Positions 19,597 through 27,894 of a stretch of DNA of 64,000 bases are shown one piece after another. The notes beneath the pieces were generated by a model, which saw only the letters and a program-made list of their open reading frames with translations, searched no databases and was not told where the DNA came from. Both the position numbers and the translations under genes were made by a program. The stretch covers positions 1,240,001 to 1,304,000 of the forward strand of contig NZ_CP073754.1 in assembly GCF_018734325.1 (NCBI RefSeq). Reading direction: 5' to 3'. This DNA is from Methylomonas paludis. GTDB taxonomy: Bacteria; Pseudomonadota; Gammaproteobacteria; Methylococcales; Methylomonadaceae. Each line of letters starts with the position of its first letter. Positions within the stretch are counted from its first letter, which is position 1.

Positions 19597-21100
19597 ACTG
19601 GCCGAATGGATGGCGCGGTTTTACGCCGACCCACTGGGCTTTGTGATGTTCGCCTATCCCTGGGGCAGCGACCCGGCCTTGCAAATCGTGCCCTTAACCC
19701 CGGTTTACCGGCAGCGCTTTAATGTCGATTACGGCCCGGATTTATGGGCCTGCCAGTTTTTGGATGAACTGGGCGAACTGGTCAGACAGCGCGGCTTTGA
19801 CGGTGTCCACGCCGTGGATGCCATCCGCATGGCGGTAGCCTCCGGGCACGGCATCGGCAAAAGCGCGATCACCGCCTGGCTGGTAAACTGGATCATGTCC
19901 ACCCGGCCGTTTGCCAAAGGCATCGTCACCGCCAACACCGCCGAACAGCTGGCCGGCAAAACCTGGGCGGAAATTTGCAAATGGACCAAAAAATCGGTCA
20001 CTGCCCAATGGTGGAAAATCAGCGCCGGCAAAGGCATGATGCGCATCAGCCATATCGATCACCCCGAAGCCTGGCTAGTGACCGGCCTGACCTGCCGGGA
20101 AGAAAATGCCGAAGCCTTTGCCGGTCTGCATGCCGCCGACTCCACGCCGTTTTACATCTTCGACGAAGCCTCCGCCATCCCCGACACCATTGCCGAAGTC
20201 GCGGAAGGCGGCCTCACCGACGGCGAACCCATGTTCTTCAAATTCGGCAACCCCACCCGCAACAGCGGCGACTTTCACCGCTGCTTCCACGCCATGCGCC
20301 ACCGCTGGCAGACCCGGCAGATCGACAGCCGCGAAGTCAGCATCACCAACAAAAACCAGATCCAGCAATGGCTGGATGATTACGGTGCCGATTCCGATTT
20401 TGTCAAAATCCGGGTGCGCGGCCTGTTCCCGTCCTTAAGCGCCAAACAGTTTATCGCCACCGCCGATGTCGATGCCGCCTATGGCCGCGAACTGCGTAGC
20501 GAACAATTCGATTTTGCCGCCAAAATCCTCACCTGCGACCCAGCCTGGGAAGGCGACGACCTGCTGGTGATCGGCTTGCGTCAGGGCCTGCTGTTTCGGG
20601 TGTTGCGGGCTATCCCTAAAAACGACAACGATATCGAGATAGCCAATATCCTGGCCCGCCACGAAGACGAGCAGGGCGCGGATGCCGTGTTTATTGATGC
20701 CGGATACGGCACCGGCATCGTCTCGGCGGGACACACCCTGGGCCGGGACTGGCAACTGGTCTGGTTCAGCGCCGCCTCAGCCGACCCCGGCTGTCTGAAC
20801 AAACGCGCCGAAATGTGGAAGCAGATGCGCGACTGGCTGAAACAGGGCGGCTGCCTGCCCAAAGACCCGGAACTGCATGCCGAACTGGTGGCGCCGGAAA
20901 CGGTGCCGCGCCTGGACGGCAAAATTCAGTTGGAAAGCAAACACGATATGAAAAAACGCCGCCTGCCGTCACCCAATAAAGCCGATGCATTGGCCTTATC
21001 GTTTGCCTATCCGGTGCAGAAAAAAGCCGCCGGCCTGGCCCGGCACCGCCCCCGCGCTCAGGCTGAACGCGGTCACGACCCTTTTGCGAGGTTACTATGA
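19574..21100 (+). CDS. terL: Phage terminase large subunit (packaging ATPase/nuclease)
   Basis: A 508-aa motor protein with GTG start at 19574. Walker A is SGHGIGKS (90-97). Walker B is FYIFDEAS (193-200) with its Asp-Glu pair. The RNase H-like nuclease domain begins at LTCDPAW (D322), followed by FIDAGYGTG (D375) and the C-terminal Asp of NKADALALS. All key residues for ATP-driven DNA packaging and headful cutting are present, so the protein looks functional. The stop overlaps the next gene by 4 nt. The portal that it must dock to is encoded 11 kb away on the other strand. Confidence 0.93.
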   Translation: MNASETAELAEWMARFYADPLGFVMFAYPWGSDPALQIVPLTPVYRQRFNVDYGPDLWACQFLDELGELVRQRGFDGVHAVDAIRMAVASGHGIGKSAITAWLVNWIMSTRPFAKGIVTANTAEQLAGKTWAEICKWTKKSVTAQWWKISAGKGMMRISHIDHPEAWLVTGLTCREENAEAFAGLHAADSTPFYIFDEASAIPDTIAEVAEGGLTDGEPMFFKFGNPTRNSGDFHRCFHAMRHRWQTRQIDSREVSITNKNQIQQWLDDYGADSDFVKIRVRGLFPSLSAKQFIATADVDAAYGRELRSEQFDFAAKILTCDPAWEGDDLLVIGLRQGLLFRVLRAIPKNDNDIEIANILARHEDEQGADAVFIDAGYGTGIVSAGHTLGRDWQLVWFSAASADPGCLNKRAEMWKQMRDWLKQGGCLPKDPELHAELVAPETVPRLDGKIQLESKHDMKKRRLPSPNKADALALSFAYPVQKKAAGLARHRPRAQAERGHDPFARLL

Positions 21101-21453
21101 TCGAATGGTTACGCGCCAAAACCAATCCGGTGCCGGTGCATTACGATTGTTTATTACTGCTGGACAGCGGCGAAGTCCGCCTGGGCCGGGCTCAGACCGG
21201 CATGGCGGTAATCGGCTGGTCCACCCTCAACCGGCCAGTCTGGCTAACGCCCAAAGCCGCCAAACCAGGCCATGTCCACGGCGAACGCCATCCCAAAGTA
21301 TTTTTATCCGATGCCGACTGCGAACTGATCCGGGAACTATACGGCGAAGGCGGCACAGTCAGCTACGCCCAACTCGGCCAAAAATTCGACTGCAGCAAAT
21401 CCACCATCCGCGACATCGTCAAATGCCGTACCCGCTATCGGGACAATCCATAA
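21097..21453 (+). CDS. Small phage protein with C-terminal helix-turn-helix
   Basis: A 118-aa protein, 4-nt overlap with terL, so part of the same operon. The N-terminal half (HYDCLLLLDSGEVRLGRAQ) is unrecognised. The C-terminal ~45 residues (SDADCELIRELYGEGGTVSY, AQLGQKFDCSKSTIRDIV) form a homeodomain-like helix-turn-helix. It could regulate module transcription or help in packaging-site recognition; neither is shown. Confidence 0.7.
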   Translation: MIEWLRAKTNPVPVHYDCLLLLDSGEVRLGRAQTGMAVIGWSTLNRPVWLTPKAAKPGHVHGERHPKVFLSDADCELIRELYGEGGTVSYAQLGQKFDCSKSTIRDIVKCRTRYRDNP

Positions 21454-21707
21454 CTCCCGCAAGCCACCCGGCGCAATAGCCGAATTTGCAACTGAACCCG
21501 CAATCATCCATCGTAACCCAGGATTATTTACAACAGTGGCCCGTAGCGAAAATTGGACACCTTAGACGCGCAAGCATTTGAACAACTGCTCCGCCGCTTA
21601 AACCTGCCGAAGAACCTATCGGCCTAAGCGGTCAGATTGTTCCAATCTGAACTCAATTTTGTCTGGACATCTGCTTGGTGCCAAGACACTAATGAGCGCA
21701 GGCTTTT
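21454..21707. other. Intergenic boundary of phage module 1
   Basis: The segment 21540-21630 can be read as LDTLDAQAFEQLLRRLNLPK, which ends quickly and looks like a gene remnant of unknown origin. Host genes start immediately after. Confidence 0.3.
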
Positions 21708-22316
21708 CTACAAAATAAGCTGTTCAACAGCGACTTCTGCATTGGGAATGGCGACTCCTGCCAGCGGTGGGATATTTAAGCCCTCAACTCGAACTGTTTG
21801 CACATCCTCGATTCCGATAAACTTCAAGATCTGTCGCAAATAAGGTTCCACAAAGTCCCAAGCTTTCCACGGGCCATCGCTAAAAACGCCGCCTGATGCG
21901 ATGATCAAAATTGCCTTCTTCTCTTTCGCCAAACCCTGTACGCCGGTCTCGGTATAATTAAATGTCTTGCCTGCACGCACAACGAGGTCGATCCATGCTT
22001 TCAATAGCGAGGGAATGCCGAAATTCCACATCGGCGTTGCGATTACCAGAAGGTCCGATGCCAAGAGTTCGTCAATAAGCTCATCAGAGAGGCGCCCTGA
22101 CGCTTTATTGGCCTGTATTTCGGCGGGATCTTTTGCTGAAATCGCTTTTAACATGCTGTCATCAAGATGCGGCATTTTATCTATTGCCAAGTCTCGATGC
22201 GCCAGTTTCGCGTCTGGAAACTCAGAACGAAGTCGCGCAGATAGTTTTTCAGTCACCTTACGGCTAGCCGATACCCCTGTTCTGGGACTCACTTCGACAA
22301 TAAGAATTTGTTTCAT
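21708..22316 (-). CDS. azoR: FMN-dependent NADH-azoreductase/quinone reductase
   Basis: A 202-aa flavodoxin-like oxidoreductase. MKQILIVEVSPRTGVSASRK is the first strand and FMN phosphate loop. ATPMWNFGIPSLLKAWIDLV is the AzoR signature around the flavin, and IIASGGVFSDGPW is the second flavin loop. It reduces quinones or azo compounds with two electrons from NADH in the cytosol. It is transcribed together with the SnoaL-like gene upstream and lies opposite an HxlR regulator, a frequent arrangement for electrophile-induced reductases. Confidence 0.9.
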   Translation of the reverse strand: MKQILIVEVSPRTGVSASRKVTEKLSARLRSEFPDAKLAHRDLAIDKMPHLDDSMLKAISAKDPAEIQANKASGRLSDELIDELLASDLLVIATPMWNFGIPSLLKAWIDLVVRAGKTFNYTETGVQGLAKEKKAILIIASGGVFSDGPWKAWDFVEPYLRQILKFIGIEDVQTVRVEGLNIPPLAGVAIPNAEVAVEQLIL

Positions 22317-22352
22317 TGGGTATTTCCTTTCTGTGATGGTAATTAAATTTTT

Positions 22353-22781
22353 CTATCGTTTGCTGTTGAGGGTGTTCCAAGCGGCGAGGGAGTCCATATA
22401 GTCTCGCCAGTGTGAGATTCGCCGGTGCTCAATTTTTATAATTGAGCAAAACCGATTGTTGTACTTCACGCCTGTCGCAAGGATAGTGCCATGCACTTCA
22501 TATTCAATGACGACGACATGACCGTTATCTGTGATGTGGACTATCAAATTATCCGCGGATTGAATTTTGATGTAGTCACCATAGCCGCTAAAATTTTCCA
22601 TAAGTTTGGCTCGCCCTTCGATAATTCGCGGCCAACCGGGAAAGTCGTATAACACCTCATACACGACATTGTCAGCAACGATGTCAAAGAAGTGCTCGCC
22701 ATCAACAAGCTTACCTACTGCTCCTCGAACCAGGTCGAAGTAAGGTTTGGAAGCCTCAAATTCCGGATATGTTTTCTTCAT
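22353..22781 (-). CDS. SnoaL-like (NTF2-fold) protein
   Basis: A 142-aa protein from the ATG at 22781, which has GGAG six bases upstream; an earlier in-frame start adds four residues. Sequence blocks typical of nuclear-transport-factor-2-like proteins: LVDGEHFFDIVADNVVYEV, RAKLMENFSGYG, VIEYEVHGTILATG, YNNRFCSIIKIEHRRISHWR and DYMDSLAAW. These bind small hydrophobic molecules or act as isomerases; the substrate is unknown. It is co-oriented with azoR, 36 nt apart, so likely one transcript. Confidence 0.82.
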   Translation of the reverse strand: MKKTYPEFEASKPYFDLVRGAVGKLVDGEHFFDIVADNVVYEVLYDFPGWPRIIEGRAKLMENFSGYGDYIKIQSADNLIVHITDNGHVVVIEYEVHGTILATGVKYNNRFCSIIKIEHRRISHWRDYMDSLAAWNTLNSKR

Positions 22782-22905
22782 ATAGCACTCCAAAGTGTAT
22801 TTGTTGTTTCTTTCATACTTACTAATGTATAGTTACATTGTAAATCCTATGTTACACAAAAAGAAGGAGGCACATTAAGCTCGGTTACGAACATGTAGGT
22901 AAGTT

Positions 22906-23304
22906 ATGAACAATACCAATAAGACTAAACAACTAGACCCGGCTTATGTTTGTGGTCACAAAGATCCTGCAGCAGTCCGTGAGCTGCTGACAAAAATTGG
23001 CGACAAGTGGAGTATCTTCTTAGTTCTGTCTCTGGCGAAGATTCATGGCAATCGTGCTAGGTTTTCGGAATTAGAGAGATCAGTTCCGGGCATCTCCCAG
23101 CGGATGTTGACTCTGACCTTGCGAAATTTAGAGCGGGATGGACTAGTCACAAGAGAAGTGTTCCCGGAAGTGCCTCCTCGAGTTGAATACGAGTTAACAG
23201 TTCTTGGGAAGAGTCTACTGCGCCCATTGGACGGACTTGTTGAATGGGTCTCAGTGAACTGGGAAGATGTAAAAAAAGCGCAGTCTAACTTCGATTCAAA
23301 GTAA
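22906..23304 (+). CDS. HxlR-family transcriptional regulator
   Basis: A 132-aa winged-helix protein. Family marks: CGHKDPAAVRELLTKIGDKW, RARFSELERSVPGISQRMLT (recognition helix) and LTLRNLERDGLVTREVFPEV with PPRVEYELTVLG. It is divergent from the SnoaL-like/azoR pair across a 124-bp gap containing both promoters. HxlR proteins typically sense electrophiles through a Cys near the N-terminus; the only candidate here is C16. It likely controls the divergent operon. Confidence 0.9.
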   Translation: MNNTNKTKQLDPAYVCGHKDPAAVRELLTKIGDKWSIFLVLSLAKIHGNRARFSELERSVPGISQRMLTLTLRNLERDGLVTREVFPEVPPRVEYELTVLGKSLLRPLDGLVEWVSVNWEDVKKAQSNFDSK

Positions 23305-23339
23305 TACACTAGAAGTCCACCAATCATATTTTGCCGGAT

Positions 23340-23460
23340 AGGGCGTAGGATGTGCTGAACGCAGTGAAGCGCATCAATCGCGCACCATACGCCTGCAGAG
23401 TCGGCCCATCCTCCGGGGGCTTTCGTCAAAGCCCGGTAGGGTGGGCAAAAGGCGCAACAC
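23340..23460. repeat. GATGTGC/GCGCATC hairpin and GTGGGCAAAAGGCG repeat
   Basis: The element GTAGGATGTGCTGAACGCAG followed by TGAAGCGCATCAATCGCGCA is the same as in the array at 33.9-34.6 kb. Next to it GTGGGCAAAAGGCG pairs with CGCCTTTTGCCCAC about 40 bases later inside the hsdR remnant. Confidence 0.7.
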
Positions 23461-23461
23461 A

Positions 23462-24046
23462 TTAACTTTTCATGTATTTTACAACCGTCACGCGCCTTTT
23501 GCCCACGCGCTTATTCGCCAATATCCAGAGATTCAATGCCATCGCCACCCCACTGACGGATAAACCCCATTTTTGACATAGCGGTGAAATGTTGAATAAG
23601 GCCAGTCCGCCACGTGTGAAAATAGGGGACGCACCACAATTAATAGTGGTACGTCCCCTATTTTCGCGTCCCCTATTTTCGGTTTCCATTTTGTCCGATA
23701 GGCCGGTTCTGTCATGGAATAGAAAAGCATCGCCATTGCTGGAAAAGGCAAACGGCACATCGAGAGCCTCGGCATATATCAAGGCTTGTTGCATTCCATC
23801 GCCAACCTTATGTTTGTTGTCCTTGGCCTCGATGATAGCTATTGGCTGGTTCTTTTGGTGGTAAAGCACATAGTCTGCTCGGCGCTTTTCACCTCTCGTA
23901 TGAAGTTTGCCACGAACGATAATGCGGACAGAGGTAAATCTTACTTCTTCTCGAATTTGCGTCTGAATATCCCAGCCGGATTTCTGCACGGCTGGGGTAA
24001 TGTATTTCGAGCAAATATCCCGTTCGCTAAGCTGCTACTTGTCCAT
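23462..24046 (-). pseudogene. Type I restriction endonuclease R subunit, N-terminal remnant
   Basis: The 24046-23700 part encodes the HsdR N-terminal nuclease domain: ERDICSKYITPAVQKSGWD, IREEVRFTSVRIIVRGKLH, then ADYVLYHQKNQPIAIIEAKD with the nuclease Asp...Glu-x-Lys and SSNGDAFLFHDRTG. A TAG after the first three codons (MDK*) blocks the natural start. After FHDRTG a palindromic repeat (23618-23680) interrupts the frame, and what follows is not HsdR-like. The helicase domains and the M and S genes are absent. It is a dead fragment. Confidence 0.85.
23618..23680. repeat. Palindromic repeat (GAAAATAGGGGACG type) inserted in the hsdR remnant
   Basis: Arms at 23618-23637 and 23646-23665 pair over 20 bp with one mismatch, and a further half-arm GCGTCCCCTATTTTC follows at 23666-23680. 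Such GGGGACG palindromes are often scattered by REP-associated tyrosine transposases; no such transposase gene is in the window (inference). Confidence 0.75.
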
Positions 24047-24279
24047 TTTTCATAATCCATTAATGAACAACCAGTTCCAATGTTTTGCCAATCGCATGCA
24101 AGGCATTAGCAATTGAATCGATTTTTGATGGATGTCTAACTGTGCAGTAGTTCGTTACATACAGAAACATAATTAACACAGGGCAATCGCGCTTAAATTA
24201 CTCCGAGGATGCGAAGTAAATAATCATTATCCCATCCGGCCTTTAATCGCTTAATCTTGACGCCGACCCTACATTTCAC

Positions 24280-24389
24280 TTGCAGATAATGTCGGTCGGT
24301 GACGGATGATTGCAAGTCGGCGGCAACGATTGCAGGTTCACTTGCAAATAATGTCGGTTTGAGCCGCCGTCAGTTGCAGCTAATGCCGG
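24280..24389. repeat. Cluster of TTGCA-N6-GTCGG direct repeats, transposon-end-like
   Basis: TTGCAGATAATGTCGG (24280-24295), TTGCAAGTCGG (24310-24320), TTGCAGG (24330), TTGCAAATAATGTCGG (24342-24357) and TTGCAGCTAATGCCGG (24374-24389). Spaced copies of one ~16-bp site resemble the multiple transposase-binding sites at ends of Tn7/Tn5053-type transposons, or a regulator's operator array. The rest of 24056-24490 has no gene; the tetR promoter must lie in 24390-24480. Confidence 0.6.
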
Positions 24390-24490
24390 TCGAAAAATGC
24401 GCTAATTTTTACCGTTCGGCACTTGCCTAAAATCGATTCTTCGGTAATAATAAAAATGAAACGTTTTATTTTTATTTCCCGGAGCAGGCG

Positions 24491-25144
24491 ATGACAGCGG
24501 AAACGACAAACAAACCCAAACTGGGGCGGCCAAAAGCAGGCACCAAAGTCGAGCGCAATGATTATTTATTAGACCAGGCTCTGGCGCTATTCATGCGCCA
24601 GGGTTTCGCCAACACCAGCATTGCCAAGATTGCCGAAGCGGCGGGCGTTTCGACTCGAACCATCTACGAACGCTACAAAAACAAGGCCGAATTGATGCTG
24701 GCCTCGGTCAACCGCATGGTCGATACCGATATTTCCGAATTGCAAGGCATCGAGAATCTAGCGCAAATGTCTTGTCGCGATGGCTTGATCGTACTCGGCG
24801 AATACCTGCTGGCCAAAGTCATGCAACCCAATATGATCTCGTTTTACCGGATGGGTGTCGCCGAAGCCATGCACTTTCCAGAACTGAACAAAATGATGGA
24901 ATCCACCGGACCCAAGCGTATTCAAGCGGTGATTGCCGATTACCTGTGTCGGCACAGCCACACCGATGGCTTATCGGCACTAGACTTTGAGCAGGCGGCG
25001 GCCTTGTTTTTGGAAATGCTGTTTGCCGAGCCCAGAAACAAGGCCTTGTTCGGTTGTCTGGAAGCCGATTGGAATGCCAAGGCTCATACTGTTTTTGTGG
25101 TGCAGGTTTTTTTATACGGTATTGCCGAGCGGAGGCCGTCATGA
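24491..25144 (+). CDS. TetR/AcrR-family regulator of the efflux operon
   Basis: A 217-aa repressor. The N-terminal helix-turn-helix is clear: LLDQALALFMRQGFANTSIA, KIAEAAGVSTRTIYERYKNK. The C-terminal ligand-binding domain (residues ~85-210) is of the AefR-like type. Its last codons overlap the outer-membrane lipoprotein gene (ATGA, 25141-25144), so it is the first gene of the efflux operon and probably represses itself and the pump until a ligand binds. Confidence 0.9.
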   Translation: MTAETTNKPKLGRPKAGTKVERNDYLLDQALALFMRQGFANTSIAKIAEAAGVSTRTIYERYKNKAELMLASVNRMVDTDISELQGIENLAQMSCRDGLIVLGEYLLAKVMQPNMISFYRMGVAEAMHFPELNKMMESTGPKRIQAVIADYLCRHSHTDGLSALDFEQAAALFLEMLFAEPRNKALFGCLEADWNAKAHTVFVVQVFLYGIAERRPS

Positions 25145-26604
25145 GAGCGGCATTACTGGCAATGCTGACCGGCAGTAGCTTATTGGCGGGTTGCAGTGTG
25201 TTTCCAGACTACGTCAGGCCGGCGATAGTCACCCCGGCACATTGGCAAGCCCAACGCAGCGATGCTGGCGGCGCGGCGGACTTCATCGATTGGTGGCGTC
25301 AGTTCGATGATCCGGTATTGACGCGCTTGCTGTTGGCCGCTGAACAGGATAATCCGACCCTGGAACAAGCCGTGGCCAGCATTGCCTCGGCGCGGGCCAC
25401 TCTTTCTGGAGCCGATGCCGGCGGCCTGCCGAGCCTGACCGGTAAAACGACCTTTAGTCGTTCCAAGGGCGGCAGTGCTTACGGTACCAGCTCGCAAACC
25501 ACTACCAATACGGGCTTTAGTACCGGTATCACCCAAATCCTGTCCGGTAGTTTGGATGCCAGTTGGGAACTGGATTTATTTGGCAAATTCGCTTTCAACC
25601 AGCAGGCCGAGCAGGCTCGACTAAGAGCAGCGGAATTGAGTTGGCAGAACGCTAAAGTGAGTTTGGCAGCGGAAGTGGCGAGCAATTATGTCAGTTACCG
25701 GGCCTGCGAACTGGCCGCAGCAGCCTATCAAAACGCCATTGCTTCCAAACAGGATACCGCGCGCTTGACCGGCATCCTGGCCCGGGTGGGATTTTCCTCA
25801 TCGGCTGACGGGGTGTTGGCCGAAGCCAGCCAGCTGGCCAGCGAATCCAGTTTGATTGCTCAGCGCACTGAATGCGACAACACCGTCAAAGCCTTGGTGG
25901 CGCTAACCGATCTGGATGAAGCCGATTTACGCGCTTGGCTGGCCGGCGGCAACGGTATACCGACACCTGCTCAATTTAAAGTGGATAGCGTACCGACCGA
26001 TTTGCTGACTCAGCGTCCGGATCTAGTCGCTGATGAACGCAAATTGGCGGCAGCCAGCGCCGACGTCGGCAACGCGGTCGCCAGTCGCTATCCTAGCATC
26101 AGCCTATCCGGTTCGATCGGCAGGCGCAAAATCGATTCGACCGGTTTGACTTTGACTAGTAATACCTGGTCGATTGGTCCAACCATCACTTTACCTATAT
26201 TCGATGGTGGTCAATTGCGCTCTAAGGTCGATAGTGCCGAAGCCGGCTACGCTAGCGCGTTGGCCACTTACAGAAGTGATATTCGCGCCGCGATCAAGGA
26301 GGTTGAGCAAGCCTTAGTCAATCTGAGCGGTGCCGAGCAGCGGGAAATGGCCGAACGGCGTAGCGCCGAGCAATATCGCCAGTATTTTCGGGTGGCCGAG
26401 ATCAACTGGCGCGCCGGCGGACTAAGTCTGTTGTCGCTGGAGGATGCGCGCAGCCAGATGATCACGCAGGAAATCAGCCACATTAAACAGCAACAAAATC
26501 GGGTGCAGTACTGGATTGCGCTGTACAAGGCCCTGGGCGGCGGTTGGCGCAGCCAGGACACGCAATTGAGCGGCGGCAACCGGCGCAGTGAGGAGCAACT
26601 ATGA
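25141..26604 (+). CDS. RND efflux outer-membrane factor (NodT/OprM-type lipoprotein)
   Basis: 487 aa from ATG 25141; a longer in-frame reading inside tetR is not the gene start. The lipoprotein signal LLAGC gives an acylated Cys at ~17. FPDYVRPAIVTPAHWQ and the DWWRQFDDPVLTRLL block are characteristic of the OMF family, as are QRPDLVADERKLAAASADVG in the middle and YPSISLSGSIGR. It makes the trimeric tunnel through the outer membrane. It overlaps the adaptor gene by 4 nt. Confidence 0.93.
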   Translation: MRAALLAMLTGSSLLAGCSVFPDYVRPAIVTPAHWQAQRSDAGGAADFIDWWRQFDDPVLTRLLLAAEQDNPTLEQAVASIASARATLSGADAGGLPSLTGKTTFSRSKGGSAYGTSSQTTTNTGFSTGITQILSGSLDASWELDLFGKFAFNQQAEQARLRAAELSWQNAKVSLAAEVASNYVSYRACELAAAAYQNAIASKQDTARLTGILARVGFSSSADGVLAEASQLASESSLIAQRTECDNTVKALVALTDLDEADLRAWLAGGNGIPTPAQFKVDSVPTDLLTQRPDLVADERKLAAASADVGNAVASRYPSISLSGSIGRRKIDSTGLTLTSNTWSIGPTITLPIFDGGQLRSKVDSAEAGYASALATYRSDIRAAIKEVEQALVNLSGAEQREMAERRSAEQYRQYFRVAEINWRAGGLSLLSLEDARSQMITQEISHIKQQQNRVQYWIALYKALGGGWRSQDTQLSGGNRRSEEQL

Positions 26605-27728
26605 AAATGGGACGCACGTTTAGTTTACCGATTTGGCTGGCTGGCTTGACTGTGGCCGGCCTATGCATGGCCTTACCGGTATTTACCAGTGCACCGGCGC
26701 CGGCAGCGGTCGCCGCCAAGTCCAAGGCCGTCATGGCGGTGGAGACACTGGTGCCGACCCAACTGGATTGGCCGGTGACGATCAAGGTCAACGGTGCGGT
26801 GGCGGCCTGGCAGGAAGCCAAAATCGGCGCTGAAATCGGCAGTCTGCGCATAAAACAAGTATTAGTCGATGTCGGCAGCCGGGTTAAGCGCGGCCAGGAT
26901 TTGGCGATATTGGCCGACGAAACCGTGGTCGCAGAACTGCACAAGCAACAGGCCACCGTCAACAAAAGCCGGGCCAATTTGACCAAGGCTATGGCCGATG
27001 GCGCCCGCGCCCGCGAAATCAAAGACAGCGGGGCCTTGTCGCCGCAAAAAATAGACGAATATTTAATCGCTGAGCAAACTGCCCGCGCGGACCTGGCCTT
27101 GGCGGAAGCAGAGCTTGAAAATCAGCGGATACGCTTGAGCCAGACCCATATCGTTGCCCCTGACGATGGGGTTATTTCGTCGCGTAGCGCCAGCCTGGGC
27201 GATGTGGTGGCGGCGGGAGCCGAGTTGTTCCGGCTGGTGCGCCAGGGGCGAGTCGAGTGGCGGGCCGAGGTTAATGGTCAGCAACTCGCGCAAATCCGCA
27301 CCAGCCAAACGGTCGTTTTGAGCTTACCGGAAGGCGGTAACGTCACCGGCAGTGTCAGGATGACAGCGCCGACCGTGGACCCTACCACCCGCAACGCTCT
27401 GGTGTACGTCGATATTCCCAACGCCGCCATCAAACCGGGTATGTATTTGCAAGGCTGCATCATCATCGGCCGGCAAGCCGCGTTGGTAGTGCCGCAGACT
27501 GCCTTGGTACTGCGGGACGGTCGCGATTACTTGTTCGAAATCACCGCGCCATCCGGCTTGGCTGACGACACTGCCAAAGCGGTGATTCAACGTAGCGTTG
27601 TCACCGGACGCCGGGAGGGCGATTGGGTGGAAATCCGCGAGGGCATTGCGGGTGATGCCAACCTGGTCGCCAACGGCGGGGCGTTTTTGAAGGATGGCGA
27701 TATCGTCAGCGTCACACCCAAGAGCTGA
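26601..27728 (+). CDS. RND efflux periplasmic adaptor (HlyD/MFP family)
   Basis: A 375-aa protein with an N-terminal membrane anchor (SLPIWLAGLTVAGLCMALPV). The lipoyl-like domain has AKIGAEIGSLRIKQVLVDVG, SRVKRGQDLAIL. A helical hairpin rich in Ala/Glu (ELHKQQATVNKSRANLTKAM) follows, then IVAPDDGVISSRSASLGDVV and the beta-barrel and membrane-proximal domains. It links the pump to the outer-membrane tunnel. 4-nt overlap upstream, 166-bp gap downstream. Confidence 0.93.
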   Translation: MKMGRTFSLPIWLAGLTVAGLCMALPVFTSAPAPAAVAAKSKAVMAVETLVPTQLDWPVTIKVNGAVAAWQEAKIGAEIGSLRIKQVLVDVGSRVKRGQDLAILADETVVAELHKQQATVNKSRANLTKAMADGARAREIKDSGALSPQKIDEYLIAEQTARADLALAEAELENQRIRLSQTHIVAPDDGVISSRSASLGDVVAAGAELFRLVRQGRVEWRAEVNGQQLAQIRTSQTVVLSLPEGGNVTGSVRMTAPTVDPTTRNALVYVDIPNAAIKPGMYLQGCIIIGRQAALVVPQTALVLRDGRDYLFEITAPSGLADDTAKAVIQRSVVTGRREGDWVEIREGIAGDANLVANGGAFLKDGDIVSVTPKS

Positions 27729-27894
27729 ATAGCGCCGAAATAATCCGTCCGGCAGCTAAAGTTGCCGGCGTGGGTCGAGTGCCGGACTATCCGCCGCAGC
27801 CGGCGGCGGTTCTTTCTACGGTAATGCTGAACGCATCGCCATTTATTAGCGCCAAACTACCGCATCACGCGGTTTCGGGCGCGGGAGTCGAGCT

